Under the pieces are notes generated by a model. It was not told where the DNA came from and did not search any database. It saw only the letters and a list, made by a program, of their open reading frames with translations. Positions 24,566 to 33,513 of a DNA stretch of 43,584 bases are shown one piece after another. The stretch is from Flavobacterium frigoris PS1 (lineage in GTDB: Bacteria; Bacteroidota; Bacteroidia; Flavobacteriales; Flavobacteriaceae): contig NZ_AHKF01000009.1 in NCBI RefSeq assembly GCF_000252125.1, positions 1-43,584 of the forward strand, read 5' to 3'. Both the position numbers and the translations under genes were made by a program. Each line of letters begins with the position of its first letter. Within the stretch, counting starts at the first letter, position 1.

Positions 24566-24627
24566 TCAAAGAAATGAAAATGCTTGAAAACACATAACTC
24601 TTCTACTTGATTACTTAAAAAAGCGGT

Positions 24628-26622
24628 CTATATTTTTGTCAAAACAATTTTCTCGTTTTGTTTGTCAATCATCTTTTGATAAAACTCTTTTAATGCATCA
24701 TAATAATCTGCTGTTACCATTGCTAAGTTCAACTCCTCTAGAACAGAAATTTGAATTTTATTTCCTTCCGTTTGCAAATTAAATGAAAAGGAAGCTATGC
24801 CGTCCTTAGCTAAAATTTTAATTGGATTAGGCAATGATTCTACTTTATATCCTTTAGGTATTTCAATATTTATATTAAATTTCATTTGCCTAGGATAACC
24901 GAAATATATTGGCATTTGCCTTTTCTCCTGCACAAAGGGGTTTTTAGTATCAGTATAAAACAACAAAGGGTTGATATACATTTTACCGGCTATAATTTCG
25001 CAGTGGTTGTTTGACACAAAATCAAAGCTTTCTATTACAGATGGCGATAAATTAATGTTGTCCTTTACAGTATAATTCTCAATCAGGATTCCGCCTAAAG
25101 CATTCTCTGTTTTTGCAATATAGGCATCGTTTGACAATAGCTTTTTACGCTCTCTGTAACTTAGCGCTTCATAGTCTGTTTTCTTAGACCGAGCCTGTCC
25201 AATTATTTTCCCTTTATCATCAATTGACCCTACAAAATTTACGTTTTCACTTGAAGCTTTGTTTGGTACTAGATTAATTTCCTGCGAGCCACCGTCTTCC
25301 TTTATTAGTCGGCCTGTCCAGTTCAAATCCTCTAATGGCAAAATACCTATCGAGGAATATTTATTTGTTGCGTCCATTAAAATTTGTTTACCATCAATTT
25401 CAGCGGCTGCAATAACAGAATTAAAACCAGTTCTATTAGGATAAACCGGAACTCCGTTTCCTCTTGTACTTATCAAAACAGGATCCGCTTTGATTCCTGC
25501 ACTATTAAGCATCGCAATCAAAATTAGATTTATTTCGGCTGCGTTCCCAGTTTCTTCCTGGTATGCTTTTTTGACCCCTTTATTTGTCAAAATACTATGA
25601 TCACCATCAAAATTCATTTTATGCTGCACAAATTTAAAAATAGCGTCTAGCTTGTCTGATTGGGTATTCACCTCACTAATTATTCTTTTTAGATCTGCTT
25701 CTAAATAATCATCTTTATTGAGTTCTCTGCCAAAGCTATTGTAGTCAAAAACATTCTTAGCCACTCCCTCCCAAGTCAATGAATAATCCTTTGTCCTTTC
25801 GTCAGGAAAATGGGTTTGCTCTAGTTCATTACAGATAGAAGCTCTGTAATTATCCATATTATCAACAAAGGATTCCTCTTTTAACGCAGGAATATTTTTA
25901 GCCATGTACCTGTTATTGACTTGCCCGAAACTAACTACTTTCGTTTTTGTTATGTTGTTTTTATTTGCAAAACTAATCGAACCTCTAGCGATTTCTGATT
26001 CAAATTCCATTTCAAAAGTCCCTCTTTTAATAGCTTTGTAAATAAAAAATCCTGGTATTTTAGTAACATATTCAGAATAATTTACTGGTATATCTTGTTG
26101 AAAATTAAAAACGGGAAATTTGACAATGTTTTCTGATTTTAAAATGTATCTGTATTCAATAACTGAACCTACCCTAACATTCGGCATTGCTATACTTGCT
26201 TCCTTCCAATATTTATTTATAGATGTATTAAACTTCCCCTCTCTAGTTAATTTAGTTCTAACAATCCTTCCGCTTTCAACGTTATAGGTAACACAATCAT
26301 CGAACTCAACCTTGTCGTCGTTATAACGTTCATAGCCGACATAATATGACACTTTATAGTTCGCCCATTTTAGCCCTTCTTTTTTATAAATTTTTATCCT
26401 GAAAACTTGTTCCGTATTAATACTAAATCCGTTATTCACATCATAGGTAAAAAACGTTTGTGCTTTATTAAACAGGATAACTGCAGCTGCGGTAGAGTCG
26501 ATTGGATCTTCTTTTTCTTGTAACTCCTCAATGGAAACTTTTCCCAATTCGAAATTTTGCGCATTTATTTTGGAAAAAAAACCAAGAAATAAGAAAAGAA
26601 ATAGCCCTTTTATGAAAGTCAT
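24628..26622 (-). CDS. Secreted DUF3857/transglutaminase-like protein, catalytic residues lost (third of three)
   Basis: A 664-residue exported protein: signal peptide ends SKINAQ, then NFELGKVSIEELQEKEDP. The DUF3857 domain spans roughly residues 50-240 (MPNVRVGSVIEYRYILKS is typical) and a transglutaminase-like fold residues 320-430. At the catalytic Cys position (GDC in the first paralogue) this protein has Ala361 (TGNAAEIN), and at the His position Ser402 (GFNSVIAA). Only Asp417 (LMDAT) remains. A peptidase or transglutaminase activity is therefore unlikely, and a binding or structural role is inferred. The C-terminus ends QNEKIVLTKI. It lies six bases after its close paralogue. Function unknown. 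Confidence 0.87.
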   Translation of the reverse strand: MTFIKGLFLFLFLGFFSKINAQNFELGKVSIEELQEKEDPIDSTAAAVILFNKAQTFFTYDVNNGFSINTEQVFRIKIYKKEGLKWANYKVSYYVGYERYNDDKVEFDDCVTYNVESGRIVRTKLTREGKFNTSINKYWKEASIAMPNVRVGSVIEYRYILKSENIVKFPVFNFQQDIPVNYSEYVTKIPGFFIYKAIKRGTFEMEFESEIARGSISFANKNNITKTKVVSFGQVNNRYMAKNIPALKEESFVDNMDNYRASICNELEQTHFPDERTKDYSLTWEGVAKNVFDYNSFGRELNKDDYLEADLKRIISEVNTQSDKLDAIFKFVQHKMNFDGDHSILTNKGVKKAYQEETGNAAEINLILIAMLNSAGIKADPVLISTRGNGVPVYPNRTGFNSVIAAAEIDGKQILMDATNKYSSIGILPLEDLNWTGRLIKEDGGSQEINLVPNKASSENVNFVGSIDDKGKIIGQARSKKTDYEALSYRERKKLLSNDAYIAKTENALGGILIENYTVKDNINLSPSVIESFDFVSNNHCEIIAGKMYINPLLFYTDTKNPFVQEKRQMPIYFGYPRQMKFNINIEIPKGYKVESLPNPIKILAKDGIASFSFNLQTEGNKIQISVLEELNLAMVTADYYDALKEFYQKMIDKQNEKIVLTKI

Positions 26623-26628
26623 CGGTAA

Positions 26629-28653
26629 TTAGATTTTTATTAAAACAATTTTCTCGTTTTGCTTATCAAGCATCTTTTGATAAAAATCTTTTAATGCCTG
26701 ATAATAATTTGCAGAGACAATTGCTTTACTAATTTCAAATGTCATAACAATTTGTACTTTATTTCCTGTGTTAGCAATAACATATTTAAAAGTACTAATA
26801 CCATCAGTACAGGCAATATTCAATCCTTCAGGAATAGTTTCTACAGCATATCCTTCAGGAATTTCCATATTGATATTGTATTTATTTTGAATTGGATACC
26901 CAAAATCAACTGGATATTCTCTCACCTCCTGTTTAAAAGGGTTCTCCTTAATTCCTAAGAACAAAGAAGGAGCTATATAAATTTTATCATTGATTCTCTC
27001 AAAATCTTTAACATCTTTAAATGCATAGGACTCAACAATAGGTTTTGACAAGTCATAATCATTTTCTCTACTATATTCATTCACTTCAATACTATTGTTG
27101 TCGTTCTCTAACTTCTCTAAATAAGCATCCTCTTTGGTTGCTGAATTTTCATGTCGGAATGATAATGCTTCTTGACCTGTAAGCTGTTTTCTTAACTTCC
27201 CCGATATGAAACCTTCTTTATTCACAAAGGCATTCATATTAATGGTTTCTTTTGACAAAGTTGTTGGCGTTAGATTAACTTCCACCGATGTTCCATCTTT
27301 TCTAATTAATCGACCAAACCAGTTTAAATCTCTCAAAGGAAGCACGCTAGGCAACGAAAATTTATCAGTGGCATCCAATAGAACTAATCCATCTTGCGTT
27401 TCTATTGCAGCAATTACATAATCAAAAGCCGTTCTATTTGGAAAAAGAGCAATCCCATTTGAGCGCGAACTTAATAATACTGGATTTGCAGTTAATCCCG
27501 CATAACGCAGCATCGCAACAAGCATAAGGTTAATTTCTGCAATATTTCCAGTTTTATCTTTGTAGGCTTTTTTCACTCCATCGTTACAAGAATACCCATA
27601 ATAATTGTTCCATTTAACATTTGCTTTCACAAAATTAAATATAGCTGCAGCTTTTTCTCCGGGCAAATTCAAACCTGCAATTACACTATTGATATCTTCT
27701 TCAAAGTAACCGGTCTTAGACAATTCCAAGCCAAAATCATCATAATCATAAATTGTTTTTACTACCGCTTCCCAGTTGGTCGATAAAGATTTCAGCGATT
27801 CATTTGGATATTTAATCATAGAAAGCTCCTGAATTAAACTGGACGTATAATTTTCTATATTATTAACATAAGCTTCTTCATTCATAGCTGGCAAATTTTC
27901 AGCTATATAAGTAGTCCTTGTTTCTTCGTAAGAAAATTTACTTTGGCTATAGTTGCTGGTCTGACCCCTCATTAATCCAGCGCCTTCCTCTCTTTCCATA
28001 GTAGAAAACAAAACTGATTTTGCCTTTTTCTCAACTGATACTTTAGGAAAAATAAAACCCTTGAAATTGGTGTTAAAAGTATAATACTCGGGGATAAAAG
28101 AACGATATTCCGAGTAATTTACTGGAATACTGGCTTGAAAACTCCAGTCTTTTGGGCTCCCTACATAGGGAGTCTTGATAGTATATTGAAATTCAATCAC
28201 TGAACCCTCTTTTACATTAGGCATAGAAATCTTTTTTTGTCCCCAATACCTATTTATTACCTCATCAAATTCACCTTCTTTACTTAGTTTGGTTTTTTCT
28301 ATTTTCCCGCCAACTAAATTGTAAGTTATAGCTTCTGAAAACAAAACATTTTCATTTGAGCTATTCCCTAAATAATATTTGACTTTTTGGTTTGCCCAAT
28401 CATACCCCTCTTTTTTGTAGATTTTAATACGCGTTTGAACCTCAGTGGTCATGACAAAACCATTGCTTTTTGAATAATCATAACTGGTTTTACCCTTTTT
28501 ATACAATATTGCAGCTACAGCGGAGGGGTCTTTAGGATGTGCTTTTTCTTGAAGCTCAACAACAGACACTTTGCCTAACTCGAAATTTTGGCCATTTAGA
28601 TTCACAAAGAATGTTGTTACAAATACAACAATGGCAAGTTGGTTTAATTTCAT
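26629..28653 (-). CDS. Secreted DUF3857/transglutaminase-like protein, catalytic residues lost (second of three)
   Basis: A 674-residue close paralogue of the following gene: the mature start QNFELGKVSVVELQEK, the middle MPNVKEGSVIEFQYTIK and the end DKQNEKIVLIKI are nearly shared. The signal peptide ends VNLNG. In the transglutaminase-like region the Cys position is Ile371 (TGNIAEIN) and the His position Tyr412 (AFDYVIAA), with Asp427 kept (LLDAT). The fold is kept but the triad is broken. It begins four bases after the first gene of the cluster and is almost surely cotranscribed. A duplication produced this pair. Confidence 0.87.
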   Translation of the reverse strand: MKLNQLAIVVFVTTFFVNLNGQNFELGKVSVVELQEKAHPKDPSAVAAILYKKGKTSYDYSKSNGFVMTTEVQTRIKIYKKEGYDWANQKVKYYLGNSSNENVLFSEAITYNLVGGKIEKTKLSKEGEFDEVINRYWGQKKISMPNVKEGSVIEFQYTIKTPYVGSPKDWSFQASIPVNYSEYRSFIPEYYTFNTNFKGFIFPKVSVEKKAKSVLFSTMEREEGAGLMRGQTSNYSQSKFSYEETRTTYIAENLPAMNEEAYVNNIENYTSSLIQELSMIKYPNESLKSLSTNWEAVVKTIYDYDDFGLELSKTGYFEEDINSVIAGLNLPGEKAAAIFNFVKANVKWNNYYGYSCNDGVKKAYKDKTGNIAEINLMLVAMLRYAGLTANPVLLSSRSNGIALFPNRTAFDYVIAAIETQDGLVLLDATDKFSLPSVLPLRDLNWFGRLIRKDGTSVEVNLTPTTLSKETINMNAFVNKEGFISGKLRKQLTGQEALSFRHENSATKEDAYLEKLENDNNSIEVNEYSRENDYDLSKPIVESYAFKDVKDFERINDKIYIAPSLFLGIKENPFKQEVREYPVDFGYPIQNKYNINMEIPEGYAVETIPEGLNIACTDGISTFKYVIANTGNKVQIVMTFEISKAIVSANYYQALKDFYQKMLDKQNEKIVLIKI

Positions 28654-28657
28654 TAGG

Positions 28658-30568
28658 TTAGATTTTGGTTAATATCATTTTGGCATTGTCATTTCTAGAC
28701 ACTTGTTCTATAAAAAGGCGGTATTCATTGTATTCATTGTTCGAATACATCCCTTTTTTAATAAATAAAGTACGTTTGTAAACTAAGCTGTTGTCTTGTT
28801 TCTTAACAAACTCGGTTCTGTACTCTCCAAATTTGCTTTTTAATTCAAAATTAGTTGGCAAAAATTCAATCGAAAACTCTTGAGGCAAGGCTATGTTTAT
28901 TTCATCCTGATCAAAAAAGCCTCTTTGAATTTCAAATGAATTTTTTCTATTTCTAATTCTTTTTACAATACCTGTATATTGGTTGTAAGCATTTATGCAA
29001 AACATCATTTTACCTGATAATAAATTGCCATAATTAACTGCACTTATCTGTACCTTTTCCGTAAAACTTATACTGGATTTATCATTTAAAAAAGATAAAT
29101 TATTAATTTTTAGATTATTAACTGTATTCCAATACTGTTTATAATGTTCTTCTTTTTCTGTAGGCTGAAGATTTTCTATTGGTTCTTTTTGGCTGTATTG
29201 CGAACCCTTTGACACGATATCAATTTCTCCAGTCAAATCACCATTAGCATCCAAAGAATAATTTCCTGAACTGAATTGGCTATTGTATTTATCGATGTAT
29301 TTTTGGGTATGCACTATTTCACCTCCATCCGGTTTTACCACTAATACATCTCTATCGTCCGTGAATGTTCCTTGAAACCCAAAAGGCGCGTCTTGACTTG
29401 TACACTCTAGCCAAATATAATCATCGCCATTAGGAATCGCCAAGATCATGTGATTCCCCTGCATGGATACAAATTGTGATTCAATATCTTTCTTTTGACG
29501 ATCTCCATATAAAACGGTATTATAGGATGGCACACCAACTACTTCTAAAAGTGCTTTTGTATAATTAGTCAAAGCCTTACAATCTCCATATCCCAATCGA
29601 TCAACATCATTGGCAAACATTGGTTTCCAACCGCCAATTCCCACTTGAATACTTACGTACCTTGATTTTTTTTGGACATAATCATAAATCAATTGTGCTT
29701 TCTTTATTGGATCTGTTTCATCACCAATTAACACTTTCATTTTCTGGATCGTTCCCTCTGGTAAACTAGTCGTTCCTGATAAAATTTCATCAAAATACCA
29801 TTGCCCGAATTCTTTCCAAGTCTTGGCTTTTCCATCAACACCTTCCAGATGAAAATGTTCCAAACCCGTCATAACTTTTGGAAAAAGAGAACTATAAGAA
29901 GGACTGTAATCTTCTTGTTTTTGAGCTGGAATATTAATGGCCGTATAGGACAACTGAGTTGAAGTGTCAACAGTTTTTTGAATATTGAAATTGACAAAAT
30001 TAAATTCCATTTTCTTAAACCCAAGGTTGTCTGGGTAACTAATATTCAAAACGCTTTTCTCTACACTTACAAAAAAATTAGATAAAGGATACCACTGCGG
30101 AATAAATGCCGTTGTAGATGTTTCCAATTTGCTTTCATAAACAATTGTAAAAGGATATTGTGTTGGAGTATAATCTAAATAAACATACCTGCTGTCAGAA
30201 AACAAAGTGCTTCCACCAGCCGCACTATTATCCTTAAAATCTTTTCTTTTTATTTTTTTTATCTCTTTTCCAGATCCATCATAAATCGTTGCTTCAATTT
30301 CTTTGACTGTTGTCTTTTTATTGTAGTTTTCAACGGCATCAATCACAGAAAGCCCCTTTTCATTTAAAACTGTAATTACTCTAGTTGAATTGATAGCCAT
30401 ATTTCGTTGGGAAGAAATTAAGATATCTATTTGATTCAAGCGAACAACCGCATTAGCATTTTCTTTTAAACTATCTTTTATAAGTAAGGAAGAATACTCA
30501 TTTTTTTGGGCTCGCGCACTAACAAATAAAAAAATAAAAAAAACTGTAAGTACGGGTTTGATTTTCAT
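28658..30568 (-). CDS. Secreted DUF3857/transglutaminase protein with Cys and His intact (first of three)
   Basis: A 636-residue exported protein with signal peptide FFIFLFVSARAQ. DUF3857 covers roughly residues 45-220 and the transglutaminase domain residues 280-400. The nucleophile Cys330 lies in LGYGDCKALTNY and His373 in GNHMILAIP. The third residue falls at Glu388 (WLECTSQ) where the two paralogues have Asp. A DUF3858-like beta domain follows, ending DNAKMILTKI. It is the first gene of a three-gene operon and is distant from the other two in sequence. The family is common in Bacteroidota; its substrate is not known. Protein crosslinking or peptide cleavage in the periplasm is possible. 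Confidence 0.88.
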   Translation of the reverse strand: MKIKPVLTVFFIFLFVSARAQKNEYSSLLIKDSLKENANAVVRLNQIDILISSQRNMAINSTRVITVLNEKGLSVIDAVENYNKKTTVKEIEATIYDGSGKEIKKIKRKDFKDNSAAGGSTLFSDSRYVYLDYTPTQYPFTIVYESKLETSTTAFIPQWYPLSNFFVSVEKSVLNISYPDNLGFKKMEFNFVNFNIQKTVDTSTQLSYTAINIPAQKQEDYSPSYSSLFPKVMTGLEHFHLEGVDGKAKTWKEFGQWYFDEILSGTTSLPEGTIQKMKVLIGDETDPIKKAQLIYDYVQKKSRYVSIQVGIGGWKPMFANDVDRLGYGDCKALTNYTKALLEVVGVPSYNTVLYGDRQKKDIESQFVSMQGNHMILAIPNGDDYIWLECTSQDAPFGFQGTFTDDRDVLVVKPDGGEIVHTQKYIDKYNSQFSSGNYSLDANGDLTGEIDIVSKGSQYSQKEPIENLQPTEKEEHYKQYWNTVNNLKINNLSFLNDKSSISFTEKVQISAVNYGNLLSGKMMFCINAYNQYTGIVKRIRNRKNSFEIQRGFFDQDEINIALPQEFSIEFLPTNFELKSKFGEYRTEFVKKQDNSLVYKRTLFIKKGMYSNNEYNEYRLFIEQVSRNDNAKMILTKI

Positions 30569-30714
30569 AAGCGATTTTGAAAATGTGAATAATTTACCAA
30601 ATACAGAATTAAATAAAGTGTATATGCCAATTATGGCTCAATACTATATTATTTTGAATTTTTTAATTATTCGTGGCTATCAAAAATAGCATAACTCTTA
30701 CAATAAACAAACAA

Positions 30715-31173
30715 CTATTCTCTATTTTTACTGTCTATAATTATCGTAACTGGTCCATCATTCAGTAAATTGACTTTCATGTCTGCCCCAAAAACGCCCG
30801 TTTGTATTTTTTTTCCTAATTCTAATTCTAATTCTAATTGCTGGACAAAGTTTTCATAAAGCGGAATAGCAACATCGGGTTTTGCTGCCTTAATATAAGA
30901 TGGTCGATTGCCTTTTTTTGTGGCGGCATGAAGTGTAAATTGACTAACCACAATGATGTCGCCATCAATGTCTTTTACCGATAGATTCATCACCTGATTC
31001 TCATCTTCAAAAATACGGATTTTAGTGATTTTGCCAACCAACCAATCAATGTCTTCTTGACTATCTGCGTCTTCAATGCCAATTAAAACTAATACCCCTT
31101 TTTGAATATCAGCTACAATTTTATTTTCAATGGTTACGGATGCGGAGGAAACTCTTTGGAGGACAACTTTCAA
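30715..31173 (-). CDS. dtd: D-aminoacyl-tRNA deacylase
   Basis: A 152-residue proofreading enzyme that removes D-amino acids (and glycine mischarged on tRNA-Ala) from tRNA. Both active-site motifs are present: SQFTLHAATKKGNRPSY near residue 77 and LLNDGPVTIIID near residue 135. The start MKVVLQRVSSASVTI is canonical. A (CTAATT)4 repeat inserts a QLELELELELG run at about residues 111-120. It follows rsgA at 34 bases and is probably cotranscribed with it. Confidence 0.96.
   Translation of the reverse strand: MKVVLQRVSSASVTIENKIVADIQKGVLVLIGIEDADSQEDIDWLVGKITKIRIFEDENQVMNLSVKDIDGDIIVVSQFTLHAATKKGNRPSYIKAAKPDVAIPLYENFVQQLELELELGKKIQTGVFGADMKVNLLNDGPVTIIIDSKNRE
30816..30839 (-). repeat. (CTAATT)4 hexanucleotide repeat inside dtd
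   Basis: Four perfect tandem copies of CTAATT, read on the minus strand as alternating Leu-Glu codons. Gain or loss of one unit changes the protein by two residues without a frameshift. Confidence 0.85.
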
Positions 31174-31207
31174 ATTATTAGTGAATTATAAATTATGAAT
31201 AGCAGGA

Positions 31208-32188
31208 TTACGATTTTCTATTTTCATCACTGATTGCTCGATCCTCATTATGAATGTCAGTACGATAATTTTCATCATCCCCTTCTAAGAGTTTAAGATA
31301 ACTATTATAACGTGACCAGGCTATTTCATCTCTTTCCAATGCTTCTTTCACAGCACACTTTGGCTCGTCTTTATGCAAACAGTTGTTGAATTTACAATGC
31401 TCTTTCAATTTGAAGAACTCCGGAAAATAACCACTAATTTCCTCTTTTTCCATATCTACAATTCCAAAACCTTTGATACCTGGCGTATCTATAATTTTAG
31501 CATCAAAAGACAAATCATACATTTCGGCAAAAGTAGTAGTATGTTGCCCTTGTTTACTGGCTTCAGATATGGTTTTTGTTTTTAAATGTAGCGAAGGCTC
31601 CATTGCATTAACTAATGTTGATTTCCCAACTCCTGAATGCCCAGAAAACATACTCACTTTACCAATCATCATTTCTTTTAAGGCATCGATTCCTTTCATC
31701 TCTGTTGAGGAAACACGAAGGCATTTGTATCCTATTTCTTGGTAAACATGTTGCATATACAATTGTTCATCCAATGTAGCTTCATCAAAAGTATCGATCT
31801 TATTAAAAACTAATATTGTTTCTATACCATATGCTTCGGCAGTAACTAGAAAGCGATCAATAAAATTAAACGTCGTTGGCGGATTATTGATAGTCACCAA
31901 TAAGAAAACCCGATCAATATTTGATGCAATAATGTGCATCTGATGAGACAAGTTTACTGATTTTCGAACAATATAATTCTTTCTGTCGTGAATATTGTGA
32001 ATGGTACCCGTGATGGTATCTGAAGATTCTTCCAATTCATAATCAACAACATCACCTACAGCAATAGGGTTGGTACTCTTGATTCCTTTAATTCGGAATT
32101 TTCCTTTCATGCGGCATTCAATAAAATCTCCTTGTTCGGATTTTACGGTGTACCAACTTCCTGTAGATTTATATACGAGTCCTGTCAT
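31208..32188 (-). CDS. rsgA: Ribosome small-subunit-dependent GTPase RsgA
   Basis: A 326-residue circularly permuted GTPase that helps late maturation of the 30S subunit. An N-terminal OB fold (GLVYKSTGSWYTV to about residue 80) precedes G4 NKID (129-132), then G1 GHSGVGKS (183-190) and G3 DTPG (234-237): the permuted order. The zinc knuckle uses C265, C270, H272 and C278. A TACCTTTG element ends only four bases before the ATG, so the transcript could be leaderless. A terminator upstream separates it from the aromatic operon. Confidence 0.96.
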   Translation of the reverse strand: MTGLVYKSTGSWYTVKSEQGDFIECRMKGKFRIKGIKSTNPIAVGDVVDYELEESSDTITGTIHNIHDRKNYIVRKSVNLSHQMHIIASNIDRVFLLVTINNPPTTFNFIDRFLVTAEAYGIETILVFNKIDTFDEATLDEQLYMQHVYQEIGYKCLRVSSTEMKGIDALKEMMIGKVSMFSGHSGVGKSTLVNAMEPSLHLKTKTISEASKQGQHTTTFAEMYDLSFDAKIIDTPGIKGFGIVDMEKEEISGYFPEFFKLKEHCKFNNCLHKDEPKCAVKEALERDEIAWSRYNSYLKLLEGDDENYRTDIHNEDRAISDENRKS

Positions 32189-32192
32189 GTTG

Positions 32193-32200
32193 CAAAGGTA
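32193..32200 (-). promoter_or_regulatory. -7 element immediately before rsgA
   Basis: TACCTTTG, a good TAnnTTTG match, then CAAC and the rsgA ATG. Transcription should begin at or within a few bases of the start codon. No -33 TTG; the expected place holds AAGTTTA repeats. Confidence 0.5.
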
Positions 32201-32212
32201 AAATATTGTTTG

Positions 32213-32239
32213 AAGTTTAAAGTTTAAAGTTTAAAGTTT
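32213..32239. repeat. AAGTTTA heptamer tandem repeat
   Basis: Three full copies and part of a fourth, just upstream of the rsgA -7 element. Two copies also occur in the queA leader (22715-22728). Confidence 0.6.
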
Positions 32240-32260
32240 TTGCGATATGCATAAATAAAA

Positions 32261-32296
32261 AATCCCCACAACTTCAAATGAGAAGCTGTAGAGATT
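32261..32296 (-). terminator. Terminator of the aromatic operon
   Basis: A 15-bp stem on the minus strand (AATCTCTACAGCTTC with GAAGTTGTGGGGATT, three positions G-U) and a 6-base loop, followed by a T-run. The G-U pairs make it work only in the minus direction. It lies 24 bases past the stop of the DAHP synthase gene. Confidence 0.8.
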
Positions 32297-32319
32297 GATT
32301 TTTATTTATTCTGTTCTAA

Positions 32320-33402
32320 TTATCCGTTAATCACTTTTTCTTGATGTACAATACTTTCTTGGTGAATTGCTTTGAACATTCTAAGCACAAATTCTTCAGA
32401 AAGTCCCTTTTGCTCTCCGTCCAAAATCATTTTTCCTAAAATTTCATTCCAACGTGTATTTTGAAGTACAGCAACGTTAGATTCTTTTTTAACTTGACCT
32501 ATTTCGTCAGCCACTTTCATTCTCTTTCCTAATAAATCTAACAAAGTAGCATCAAGAACATCAATATTCGCTCTTAATTTGCCCATTTTTTTAGTATACT
32601 CATCAGAAACATCATCTACTTTTCTAACTTTTAAATCTACAAAAATTTGTTTCAATGCTGTTGGAGTCACTTGTTGTGCTGCATCACTCCAAGCGTTATC
32701 TGGATCGATATGCGTTTCGATAATCATTCCGTCATAATTCAAGTCCAAAGCTTGTTGCGTAACTTCAAGAATCATTTCACGGTCTCCAGTAATATGTGAT
32801 GGATCAATGATTAAAGGTAAATCAGGAAATCTATTTTGCAATTCGATAGCGATCTGCCATTCCGGAATGTTTCTGTATTTTGTTTTTTCGTAAGTAGAAA
32901 AACCTCTATGGATTACTCCTAATTTTTCGATTCCTGCATTGTATAAACGCTCTACTCCACCTAACCATAAAGATAAATCTGGATTAACAGGGTTTTTTAC
33001 CAATACAATTTTTTTAGTCCCTTGTAAAGCATCTGCAAGCTCTTGCATTGCAAACGGATTTACCGTAGTTCTTGCACCAACCCATAATACATCTATATCA
33101 TATTCTAAAGCTAATTTTACGTGAGCTGCATTTGCAACTTCCGTTCCCATTAACAATCCTGTCTCCTCTTTGGCTTTTTTCAACCATTTCAATCCTATTT
33201 CTCCAACACCTTCAAATCCTCCTGGACGTGTTCTTGGTTTCCAAATTCCAGCTCTAAAAACACTTACGTCAGAATCTTTCAATTCATGAGCTATTTTCAA
33301 TACTTGTTCTTCAGTTTCAGCACTACAAGGTCCCGCGATTACAAATGGGTGAGATAAATTGAAATCGTCCAACCATGTTCTCATTTCTTTCTTGTTTTCC
33401 AT
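32320..33402 (-). CDS. Bifunctional DAHP synthase / chorismate mutase
   Basis: A 360-residue fusion. Residues about 15-260 form the type I-beta DAHP synthase (PFVIAGPCSAETEEQVL, FRAGIWKPRTRPGGFEGVG, VLWVGARTTVNPFAMQ, KNPVNPDLSLWLGG, IDPSHITGDREM), the entry step of the shikimate pathway. Residues about 270-355 form an AroQ-type chorismate mutase (LRANIDVLDATLLDLLGKRMKVADEIGQVK). In known fusions of this domain order the mutase domain binds chorismate or prephenate and inhibits the synthase. It is the last gene of the pheA-aminotransferase-tyrA operon. Members are often named aroG or aroF; the exact symbol is uncertain. Confidence 0.95.
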   Translation of the reverse strand: MENKKEMRTWLDDFNLSHPFVIAGPCSAETEEQVLKIAHELKDSDVSVFRAGIWKPRTRPGGFEGVGEIGLKWLKKAKEETGLLMGTEVANAAHVKLALEYDIDVLWVGARTTVNPFAMQELADALQGTKKIVLVKNPVNPDLSLWLGGVERLYNAGIEKLGVIHRGFSTYEKTKYRNIPEWQIAIELQNRFPDLPLIIDPSHITGDREMILEVTQQALDLNYDGMIIETHIDPDNAWSDAAQQVTPTALKQIFVDLKVRKVDDVSDEYTKKMGKLRANIDVLDATLLDLLGKRMKVADEIGQVKKESNVAVLQNTRWNEILGKMILDGEQKGLSEEFVLRMFKAIHQESIVHQEKVING

Positions 33403-33513
33403 CTTTTTTTAGTTTTTGTTTTTATTTCCCCCTTCCCAAGCTTTCCAAAATGGAACGAAAAGAAATGGATTTATTTTAATTAATTATTCATTTTAAGGGC
33501 AAGCAATCTCTAC

